A DNA stretch of 32,743 bases from Chloroflexota bacterium (lineage in GTDB: Bacteria > Chloroflexota > Anaerolineae > Aggregatilineales > UBA2796), in the NCBI GenBank assembly GCA_017743585.1, contig JAGHYP010000002.1:1-32743 (forward strand), read 5' to 3'. Shown piece after piece: positions 1 through 6,576 of the stretch (position 1 is the stretch's first letter; the number at the start of each line of letters is the position of its first letter). The notes beneath the pieces were generated by a model. That model worked only from the letters and a program-made list of their open reading frames with translations. It was not told where the DNA came from and did no database searches. The position numbers and the translations under genes are program-made.

Positions 1-342
1 GTGATCGTCTTTTTGGCGGGCTCAGCAATTTTGCCAGCGCTTGTGCCGCCTTCTGCCACGCCAACAGCGACCTTCACGCGCACGCCGCGACCGACCGTGC
101 CGAGTCCAACGCCCCTGCCAGTGTTCATCCTACCTCCAACTTGGACGCCTGAGCCGACCGTCACGCCGCGCCCTGCTAACACGCGCCGCCCTTCGCTGAC
201 GCCACGCCCGACCAACACGCGCCCGCCCTCGCGCACGCCGACGCCAACCTTCACTCGCCCGCCGACCAACACGCCGACGCCGAGCGAGACGCCGACGCCC
301 AGCCCGACCGTCACGCCAAGCGAGACTCCGACGCCGATTTAA
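1..342 (+). CDS. C-terminal part of a Thr/Pro-rich (low-complexity tail) protein
   Basis: The frame is open from the first base to a TAA at 340-342, so this is probably the end of a longer protein; the GTG at position 1 may be only an internal Val. The first ~17 residues are hydrophobic (VIVFLAGSAILPALV) and could be the end of a membrane helix. The rest is nearly all Thr, Pro, Arg and Ser in short degenerate repeats of the type TPTPSETPTP, with no Cys and no recognisable domain. Such tails are common in cell-surface proteins of Chloroflexota and are thought to act as extended stalks or linkers; that role is inference. It is convergent with the small leftward gene at 352-560, leaving about 9 nt between them. 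The function of the whole protein cannot be told from this piece. Confidence 0.6.
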   Translation: MIVFLAGSAILPALVPPSATPTATFTRTPRPTVPSPTPLPVFILPPTWTPEPTVTPRPANTRRPSLTPRPTNTRPPSRTPTPTFTRPPTNTPTPSETPTPSPTVTPSETPTPI

Positions 343-351
343 AGCGCCGAT

Positions 352-560
352 TTAGAGCGCGCTGTAATATGCCTCAAGGCGCTCCAGCATGAAGGCCAAC
401 TTCGGATCGGCATCGGCTTTCGGGCGCTTGCGGACAGTATGCGCGACGGCGCCGCGCGCGAGACGCGCCAATCGTCGGACGGCTTGTGCACTTCCTCAGG
501 CAGCAAGCCTGAATCGGCTAGAGCGAGGATGCGCAGATCAGGGCGCGCAGGATCGCGCAT
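352..560 (-). pseudogene. Small gene downstream of carA, apparently frameshifted
   Basis: An ATG at 560 lies 6 nt after the carA stop. The first ~30 codons (MRDPARPDLRILALAD..., ending near HKPSD) have the codon style of the neighbouring genes. Beyond about position 465 that frame turns into Arg/Ser-rich text. The frame displaced by -1 instead gives a natural-looking helix (RLARLARGAVAHTVRKR, then LAFMLERLEAYYSAL) and stops with TAA at 352-354, just short of the convergent gene. Joining the two halves gives a protein of about 69 residues. I read this as one small gene with a single-base deletion, or a sequencing error, near 460-475. I do not recognise the family. Spacing suggests cotranscription with carA. 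A programmed -1 shift is possible, but I see no classic slippery heptamer. Confidence 0.45.
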
Positions 561-566
561 AACAGC

Positions 567-1694
567 TCACGATTGCGGCGTGCGGCTGATCAAAGCGGCG
601 AACTCATCGAACAGGCCGAGCGCATCGTGCGGGCCGGGCGCCGCCTCAGGGTGATACTGCACGCTGAACGCGCGCAGGCGCTTGCAGCGCAAGCCTTCGA
701 TGCAGGAGTCGTTTAAGTTCACGTGTGTCACTTCCACGTCCTCAGGCAGGCCGCCCGCGCTGACCGCGAAGCCATGATTGTGAACTGTGATGCTCACTGC
801 GCCGTTCAGATCGACAGTTGGTTGGTTGCCGCCGCGATGCCCGAAGAGCATTTTGTGCGTGCTACCGCCGAGCGCCAGCGCCAGAATTTGATGCCCTAGG
901 CAGATGCCGAAGATCGGCACGCGACCTAACAAGGCGCGCGTGTTCTCGATAGCATAAGTGACAGCAGCAGGGTCGCCCGGCCCATTTGAGAGAAAGACGC
1001 CATCAGGCTGCATGGCGAGGACTTGCTCGGCGGGCGTGTGCGCCGGCACAACTGTCACGCGAAAGCCGCGCGCTGTGAACAAGCGCAGCTGATTGTGCTT
1101 AATGCCGAAGTCATAGGCAACGATGTGACCGCGCGGCGCGCTCGGCGGCGCCATGCCAACATACCACTGCGGATCAACTGACTCTTCCCAGACGTATGGC
1201 GCGCTGCAGGTCACCTCGCCTGTCAGATCGAGGTTCTCCATGCCCTGCCACGCGCGCGCTTGTTCGACCAGCGCCGCGCTATCTTCAGCGGCGGGGCCGT
1301 GCGTAATCGCGCCGCGCATCACGCCCCGTGTGCGCAAGCGCCGCACCAGCGAGCGCGTCTCCACGCCGCTGATGCCAATCACGCCCTGCGCGCGCAAGTA
1401 ATCATCCAGCGACCGCTTGGCGCGCCAATTGCTGACAATCGGACTGAGCGCCCGCACCACGAAACCCGCTACCCACACGCGCGCCGACTCGCTGTCTTCG
1501 TCGTTGATGCCAACATTGCCGACGTGCGGCACAGTGCAGACCACGATCTGCCGATGGTAAGAGGGATCCGTCAGCAGCTCCTGATAGCCGGTCATCGAGG
1601 TGTTGAAGACAACCTCGCCGACTTGAACGCCCTCCGCGCCGAAGCCTTCGCCCTCGTACACGCTGCCATCTTCAAGGACGACTACAGCCTTCAA
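567..1694 (-). CDS. carA: Carbamoyl-phosphate synthase small (glutamine amidotransferase) chain
   Basis: CarA releases ammonia from glutamine and channels it to CarB, which makes carbamoyl phosphate for arginine and pyrimidine synthesis in the cytoplasm. The 375-residue length is normal. The N-terminal CPSase domain covers residues 1-150 (FNTSMTGYQE at 30-39). The class I glutaminase domain follows from about 190, with LSNGPGDP near 235-242, the nucleophile Cys265 in GICLGHQ, and the His348/Glu350 pair in QYHPE. The start is TTG at 1692-1694, supported by an AG-rich Shine-Dalgarno (GGAGAGGAG) just upstream. It sits 42 nt after the M48 peptidase gene and 6 nt before a broken small gene, in a leftward group headed by argH. 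carB is not in the window. Confidence 0.95.
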   Translation of the reverse strand: MKAVVVLEDGSVYEGEGFGAEGVQVGEVVFNTSMTGYQELLTDPSYHRQIVVCTVPHVGNVGINDEDSESARVWVAGFVVRALSPIVSNWRAKRSLDDYLRAQGVIGISGVETRSLVRRLRTRGVMRGAITHGPAAEDSAALVEQARAWQGMENLDLTGEVTCSAPYVWEESVDPQWYVGMAPPSAPRGHIVAYDFGIKHNQLRLFTARGFRVTVVPAHTPAEQVLAMQPDGVFLSNGPGDPAAVTYAIENTRALLGRVPIFGICLGHQILALALGGSTHKMLFGHRGGNQPTVDLNGAVSITVHNHGFAVSAGGLPEDVEVTHVNLNDSCIEGLRCKRLRAFSVQYHPEAAPGPHDALGLFDEFAALISRTPQS

Positions 1695-1736
1695 GGCCTC
1701 TCCTCTCCCAATTCAAGCTCGATCAACCTCGTTATC

Positions 1737-2615
1737 TCACTGCGCGTTGACCTTGATCTTGAACTGTTTGGCTGTGCGCGGGTACTCGCCGCGCAAGAGT
1801 GCAGTGTAGGCATCGCTACGCGCCCATTCGTCCAGCAAGCGCGCGCGCTCTACTGCGAACGGGTGGTTGCCCTGGCCCAAGTCCGCCAGAACGCGATAGA
1901 AGTTATCCAAGCTATCGCCCTCGCCTGCCTCGCGGAAGGCGCGCGCTTGCGCTAAGAAGGCGTCAATGTTCAGCTCGTCCATCAGACGGCTGCTGCCGCC
2001 TGCCAACTTGGCTAGGAGCGAGAGAACAGTGCGTGACTCTTGCACCACTAGCAGCGCGGCGCGATCTGCGCTCAGCTCTGAGCGCCGCCGCCATTCCATC
2101 AGGCCGACCTCAATACTAGCGCCGACAAGCCGCCCCACGCCGAGCGCGAATTGGCTGAGGATAGCGATCACGTCGCGAATCAAGATCGCCATCGTGTTGT
2201 ACAAGACATGCCCGCACTTGATGTGCCCAAGCTCATGACCGATTGCTGCTAAGACTTCATCGTCGTTCAGGAAGTCTAGCAAGCCGCTGTAGAGCATCAC
2301 GTATGGCTTGTTATGACCGAAGGTGAAAGCAGTGGCGAATGGATTGCGTGTGACGTACAGGGCGGGCTGTGGCATATCGAGGATGGCGCAGGCCTCGCGC
2401 AGCATGTTGTGCAAGCGCGGATACTGATCCTCGCTCACGCGCACGGCGCTGCCGACGTTGAACAGGTATAACAAGCGCTCGTAGCGCAGCTCGATGAATT
2501 TTGCCACCACGCGCTCAAAGCCGATGATGCGCCTCAGGTTCTCGGTTGCCTCGCGATCTTGTGGATGTTGGAAGGCGCTCGCGTCTAGCTCAGGAAAAGT
2601 GACTCGCGCTGTCAT
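1737..2615 (-). CDS. M48 family zinc metallopeptidase
   Basis: This is a 292-residue M48-type peptidase. The zinc motif HELGH has His127, Glu128 and His131, and the third ligand is Glu180 in SELSADRAAL, the usual M48 spacing. A hydrophobic stretch follows the zinc motif (about 140-170: MAILIRDVIAILSQFALGVGRLVGASIEVGL), so the protein may be membrane-associated, though there is no signal peptide. Family members cut misfolded or membrane proteins (HtpX-like) or are less defined; the substrate here is unknown. The ATG has GAGGAA six nt upstream. It lies between argH (90 nt) and carA (42 nt) on the same strand, so it is probably cotranscribed with two arginine/pyrimidine genes, with no obvious metabolic link. 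Confidence 0.85.
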   Translation of the reverse strand: MTARVTFPELDASAFQHPQDREATENLRRIIGFERVVAKFIELRYERLLYLFNVGSAVRVSEDQYPRLHNMLREACAILDMPQPALYVTRNPFATAFTFGHNKPYVMLYSGLLDFLNDDEVLAAIGHELGHIKCGHVLYNTMAILIRDVIAILSQFALGVGRLVGASIEVGLMEWRRRSELSADRAALLVVQESRTVLSLLAKLAGGSSRLMDELNIDAFLAQARAFREAGEGDSLDNFYRVLADLGQGNHPFAVERARLLDEWARSDAYTALLRGEYPRTAKQFKIKVNAQ

Positions 2616-2705
2616 GCTTGATTCCTCGCGGCAAGTGCCGCCTCAAAAACGAGCCTTGTCTAACCTCCGTCTACAAAATCAAGTAGCGCCGCATAGGAGT
2701 ACGCA

Positions 2706-4109
2706 CTAGGCGCCCCGCTCTTGCAGAAAGGCTTCGGCGCGCTCGATCTGTTGGCGAACTGCCTCTAGCGCTGTGCCGCCGAGCGCCTTGCGTTTGCCGA
2801 TCGCGGCCTCAAAATCGAAGACGCTGTACAGATCGTCTTGGAAGTGCGTGCTGATCGCTTGGTAGGCGGGCAGCGGCAAGGCAGAGAGCGTCACGCCTTG
2901 CGCTTGCGCTGCGCGCACCGCTGCCCCGACGAGCGCGTGCGCCTCGCGGAACGGCACGCCGCGCTGCACCAAATAATCGGCGAGGTCGGTCGCCAACATG
3001 GATTCGTCGAGCGCGGCTCGCATCGCCTCAGGCTGCAGGCGCATGGTCTCAACTGTGCCGATCAGGGCAGGCAAGAGCGTCTCAAGCGTATCGGCGGCGT
3101 CAAAGAGCGCCTCTTTGTCCTCTTGCAGGTCTTTATTATAGCCCGTCGGCAAGCCCTTGAGCGTTGTGAGCAGCCCTGAGAGACGCCCGATCAGCCTGCC
3201 TGCCTTGCCACGCGTCAGTTCTAGCACGTCAGGATTCTGTTTTTGCGGCATCAAACTGCTGCCAGTGGTGTAGCGCTCATCAAGGCTGATGAAGCCGAAC
3301 AGCGGCGCGCTGAACAGAATCACATCTTCGGCAAAGCGGCTCAAATGGGTCAGCAAGAGCGCGGCGGCGTACAGGAAGTCGACCGCGAAATCGCGATCCG
3401 AGACGGCGTCAAGGCTGTTAGGCGCGACGTCGAGAAAGCCGAGCGACTCGGCTAAGGCGCGGCGATCAATCGGATAGGGCGTGCCTGCCAACGCACTCGA
3501 GCCGAGCGGGCTGATCAGCGTCGCCTCGCGAGTCAGCTCGAAGCGGCGCACGTCGCGGCTGAGCATCCAAAAGTAGCTGAGCAGCCAATGCGCAGCGCTG
3601 ATCGGCTGCGCGGCGCGCAAGTGCGTGTAGCCTGGCATCAGCGTCTGGACGTGTTGTTTCGCCTGTTCGAGCAAGGCGCGCTGCAATGCTGTCAGCAAGC
3701 GCAGGATGCGGCTAATGGTCTGCGCCTGCCAATGGCGCGTATCGGTCGCCACTTGATCGTTGCGGCTGCGTCCTGTGTGCAGCTTGCCGCCCACAGCGCC
3801 GACCAACTCGATTAAGCGGCGCTCGACCGCTGTATGAATGTCTTCGTCGCTCGGCGCGAAGGCGAACGCGCCTGAGTCGAACTCAGCGCGCACTTGCTCC
3901 AAGCCGCTGGTGATAGCGGCAAGCTCAGAGTCGCTCAGCACGCCTGCTCTATGCAGCGCTTGTGCATAGGCGATGCTACAGGCAATATCGCTTGCGTACA
4001 GGCGCTTATCGAAAGGCAGCGAGTCGTTCAGGCGGCGCACAGAGTCAGCCACAGCTGCTTCATAGCGCCCTGACCACAGCGTGCGCGAGGAGCGCTCGGA
4101 TTCGGTCAT
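2706..4109 (-). CDS. argH: Argininosuccinate lyase
   Basis: ArgH splits argininosuccinate into arginine and fumarate, the last step of arginine synthesis. The 467-residue protein shows the fumarase/aspartase superfamily landmarks: HTGRSRNDQ at about 111-119, GYTHLRAAQP with His163, and the catalytic signature GSSLMPQKQN at 283-292. I chose the ATG at 4107-4109 because AGGAGAA lies just upstream and the protein then begins MTESERSSRTLWSGRY, typical of the family; the longer frame to 4160 adds 17 unlikely residues. It is the first gene of a leftward group with the M48 peptidase and carA, so an arginine gene and a carbamoyl-phosphate gene would share a transcript. Confidence 0.96.
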   Translation of the reverse strand: MTESERSSRTLWSGRYEAAVADSVRRLNDSLPFDKRLYASDIACSIAYAQALHRAGVLSDSELAAITSGLEQVRAEFDSGAFAFAPSDEDIHTAVERRLIELVGAVGGKLHTGRSRNDQVATDTRHWQAQTISRILRLLTALQRALLEQAKQHVQTLMPGYTHLRAAQPISAAHWLLSYFWMLSRDVRRFELTREATLISPLGSSALAGTPYPIDRRALAESLGFLDVAPNSLDAVSDRDFAVDFLYAAALLLTHLSRFAEDVILFSAPLFGFISLDERYTTGSSLMPQKQNPDVLELTRGKAGRLIGRLSGLLTTLKGLPTGYNKDLQEDKEALFDAADTLETLLPALIGTVETMRLQPEAMRAALDESMLATDLADYLVQRGVPFREAHALVGAAVRAAQAQGVTLSALPLPAYQAISTHFQDDLYSVFDFEAAIGKRKALGGTALEAVRQQIERAEAFLQERGA

Positions 4110-4479
4110 CGGCTTCTCCTGTTCAGCATGTCGGTTGGCGCAGGCGAGCCATTGTAACACAGCCTATCTGCGCTGAGCCAAGCTGAGTCGCTGCCCGCCG
4201 ATAGCTAATTGGCGCTGAGCTGCACGCCTTAGACCTATAGCCTTGATGGTGCGCTTGATGGCACGCTTGCAAGGCGGCTTGTTCAATTGCGATGATGTGC
4301 GAGCAATCCAGCGCGATCACACTGAGCGTCCGCTTTCACCTATTTTTTCACCTCTAGACCGCACATGCAGCTTGCTTCAACAGTGTGAAGGCAAATCGGG
4401 CGCAGGGTCTGGTGGGCAAAAACGGCGGCGCGCCAATTCGAAATTTTTTGCGTTGCCTGCGCAAGCGCTCACAGCTGAT

Positions 4480-4508
4480 TTAACACTTTGACCTGTTTGG
4501 GCTATACT
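4480..4508 (+). promoter_or_regulatory. Sigma70-type promoter of the response regulator/kinase genes
   Basis: TTAACA at 4480-4485 (5 of 6 matches to TTGACA) is followed after exactly 17 nt by TATACT at 4503-4508 (5 of 6 matches to TATAAT). Transcription would start near 4514-4516, giving a leader of about 50 nt before the ATG at 4567. It is the best promoter match I noticed in the window. Confidence 0.65.
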
Positions 4509-4514
4509 TGAGCG

Positions 4515-4536
4515 TGAAAGGCGACGCGCCCTTTCA
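4515..4536 (+). promoter_or_regulatory. Inverted repeat at the predicted 5' end of the two-component mRNA
   Basis: TGAAAGG (4515-4521) and CCTTTCA (4530-4536) form a perfect 7-bp stem with an 8-nt loop, starting right at the predicted transcription start. It could be a 5' stabilising hairpin or a dyad operator, for example for autoregulation by the response regulator. The sequence alone does not decide. Confidence 0.35.
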
Positions 4537-4566
4537 TCTCGTCGGCTATGCATGAGGTTGACCCCC

Positions 4567-5253
4567 ATGGCGAAAATCCTGATTGTTGAAGACGACGCAA
4601 CGCTCGCAGGTACGCTCGAGGATAATCTGAAAGAGGAAGGTTACGAAGTCTTCAGCGCGCGCGACGGCGAGAGCGCCTTATCGCTCGTCCGCAGCAAGCT
4701 GCCCGACCTGATCGTCCTCGATATCATGCTTCCCGCGCTTGACGGACTCAGCGTCTGCCGCATCATCCGCAAAGACCCAACAACGCTCCACATCCCGATC
4801 ATCATGCTGACGGCGCGCGGCACTGAGGTGGATAAGATTGTCGGGCTGGAGAGCGGCGCCGATGACTACATCGTCAAGCCGTTCGGCTTGGGCGAGTTTT
4901 TGGCGCGCGTGCGCGCCGTCATGCGCCGAGTGCCGGGTCGTCCTGCGCTGCAAGATGAGCTGCTCTCAGGCGATCTGCGCGTTGATCTCGTAGGGCGGCG
5001 CGCCTTTCGCGGCGATCGAGAGCTGCGCCTGAGCCATAAAGAATTCGACCTGCTCTCTGAGCTGATGCGCAACCGAGGCGCCGTCCTCTCACGCGACCTG
5101 ATCCTGACCAAAGTCTGGGGCTACGATTACTTCGGCGATAAACGCACAGTAGATGTGCATGTGCGCTGGCTGCGCGAGAAGATCGAAGATGATGCCAGCA
5201 ATCCGCAGCGCATCGTGACTGTGCGCGGAGTCGGCTATCGCTTTGAGGGATAG
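4567..5253 (+). CDS. OmpR/PhoB-family response regulator
   Basis: This cytoplasmic DNA-binding response regulator has 228 residues. The receiver domain (about 3-118) carries the acidic pair Asp9/Asp10, phospho-acceptor Asp52 in VLDIMLP, Thr82 and Lys104 in VKPFG. The winged-helix effector domain (about 130-226) has the family features LSHKEFDLL, VDVHVRWLREKIE and TVRGVGYRF. I prefer the ATG at 4567 (MAKILIVEDD) with GAGG about 8 nt upstream over the in-frame ATG at 4552. A strong promoter lies 60 nt upstream. The partner kinase starts 5 nt after the stop, with its ribosome site inside the last codons here. The pair resembles PhoB/PhoR, but no phosphate genes are nearby, so the signal is unknown. 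Confidence 0.93.
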   Translation: MAKILIVEDDATLAGTLEDNLKEEGYEVFSARDGESALSLVRSKLPDLIVLDIMLPALDGLSVCRIIRKDPTTLHIPIIMLTARGTEVDKIVGLESGADDYIVKPFGLGEFLARVRAVMRRVPGRPALQDELLSGDLRVDLVGRRAFRGDRELRLSHKEFDLLSELMRNRGAVLSRDLILTKVWGYDYFGDKRTVDVHVRWLREKIEDDASNPQRIVTVRGVGYRFEG

Positions 5254-5258
5254 CGCAC

Positions 5259-6503
5259 GTGAATGCACTGCTGGTGATCGCCCTGATTGCTGTTTTGTGT
5301 CTGTGCGCGTTGCTGTGGTGGCGTCTGGGCGCTGCGCTGCAACGCGCCGATTACGTCCAGAGCAAGCTGGAAGACGCTAAGCGCGCTTTGGCGGTCGGCC
5401 GCGCGCGCTTGGACACGCTGAAGGACCAAGCGCAGGCGCTAGCGGATGTGCTGTTCGATCCGCTGTTAGTTTTTAACGTCAGCACGGCGCCGTTCACGCT
5501 AACCTTGCTCAACACGGCAGCCGCGCAGCTCTTCAAGATCGAGCCGAGCGCAGCGCAAGGGCGCACAGTGATGCAGGTGACGCGCCACCACGAGATTGAC
5601 GCGCTTGTCAAAGCGCTGGCGGAAGGTTGTGAGCAGCCCGAATCGCAGATCATGATCGAAGATGGCACGTTCCGAATGCGCGGCGTCCGTCTCGGCGAGG
5701 CGGACGAGCGCTTTGTTGTGATTGCCCTGCAAGATATCACTGAGCTGCTGCGCCTTGCGCGCGCGCGACGCGACATGGTGGCGAATTTCTCACACGACCT
5801 GCGCACGCCGCTCAGCAACATCAAGCTGCTGATCGAATCGCTGCAGATGAACTTAGGTCGCAATCCTGAGCGCGACCGCAAGCTGCTCGACAAGCTGGCG
5901 AGCGAGGCGGATAGCCTGCATCACATGACGCAAGAGCTGATCGATCTCTCGATGATCGAGTCAGGGCGGGCGATCATGCGCCTTGTGCCAACGCGCGCGC
6001 AGGACGTGATCGAGAGCGCTTTCAAGGTCATGGAGGCGCAATTTGACCAGAAGCGCTTGCGCGCTACCTACGACGTGCCTGCCGACCTGTGGGTTCTAGC
6101 GGATGCTGATCAAATTCGGCGTGTGCTGACCAACTTGCTGCACAATGCAATCAAGTTCACGCCCCCTGAGGGACAGATCACCTGCACAGCGTGCGTCGTC
6201 GGCGAGAGCGCTCAAATCGAGGTGGTCGACACAGGCATCGGCATCCCGCCACACGAGCGCACGCGCATTTTTGAGCGCTTCTATCAAGTCGATTCGGCGC
6301 GCACAGGCGGCGGCGGCAGCGCCAATCGCAGCGGCACAGGCTTAGGCTTAGCGATCGCCAAACACATTGTTGAGGCGCATGGCGGCAAAATTTGGGCAGA
6401 AGGCGGCCTGCCGCCGACAGGCGCGCGGCTGTGCTTCACTTTGCCGCTCGCTGAGGCGCCGAGCGCCCTACAACCCGCCGCCGAGAGCACAACCGCTTCG
6501 TGA
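5259..6503 (+). CDS. PAS-containing membrane histidine kinase (PhoR-like)
   Basis: This is the sensor kinase partner of the regulator just upstream, 414 residues. One N-terminal membrane helix (about 4-22) leads into a short coiled segment (28-60) and a PAS-like domain (about 60-165) in the cytoplasm. The HisKA domain carries phospho-acceptor His179 in NFSHDLRTPLSN. The ATPase domain shows the N box NLLHNAIKF (292-300), the G1 box VVDTGIGIP (Asp324), the F box IFERFYQ and the G2 box GTGLGLAIAKH (359-369). The start is GTG with GAGGGA 8 nt upstream. There is no periplasmic sensor loop, so any signal is likely read by the PAS domain or through a membrane partner. Confidence 0.93.
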   Translation: MNALLVIALIAVLCLCALLWWRLGAALQRADYVQSKLEDAKRALAVGRARLDTLKDQAQALADVLFDPLLVFNVSTAPFTLTLLNTAAAQLFKIEPSAAQGRTVMQVTRHHEIDALVKALAEGCEQPESQIMIEDGTFRMRGVRLGEADERFVVIALQDITELLRLARARRDMVANFSHDLRTPLSNIKLLIESLQMNLGRNPERDRKLLDKLASEADSLHHMTQELIDLSMIESGRAIMRLVPTRAQDVIESAFKVMEAQFDQKRLRATYDVPADLWVLADADQIRRVLTNLLHNAIKFTPPEGQITCTACVVGESAQIEVVDTGIGIPPHERTRIFERFYQVDSARTGGGGSANRSGTGLGLAIAKHIVEAHGGKIWAEGGLPPTGARLCFTLPLAEAPSALQPAAESTTAS

Positions 6504-6576
6504 GGCCTCTTGTCGGCTCGGCGCTTTTAAGCTACCGTAATGACGGTGAGCACGTTTGTGAATCGGGCGCGGACGT

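Larger units (their letters stand above)
4110..4566. other. Divergent intergenic region argH / response regulator
   Basis: This is the only gap longer than 300 nt in the window. It holds a clear rightward promoter (4480-4508) and a short inverted repeat in the predicted leader (4515-4536). On the left side, ATTGTA at 4151-4156 reads TACAAT on the minus strand and could be the argH -10 box, but no good -35 accompanies it. A short imperfect direct repeat (TTGATGGTGCGC / TTGATGGCACGC) lies near 4243-4266. The open frames across it have no protein-like composition, so I call no gene here. Confidence 0.6.

Noticed and set aside
1260..1955. Plus-strand open frame of 231 codons
   Set aside because: It runs across the antisense of carA and the M48 gene including the gap between them, and has no domain or ribosome site.
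4243..4491. Plus-strand open frame of 82 codons in the argH/regulator gap
   Set aside because: It overlaps the promoter at 4480-4508, lacks a ribosome site and has no protein-like pattern.
6347..6362. GCGATCGC octamers as in cyanobacterial HIP1 repeats
   Set aside because: A few occur by chance in GC-rich coding DNA; they are not dense or evenly spread enough by eye to suggest an iterated element.
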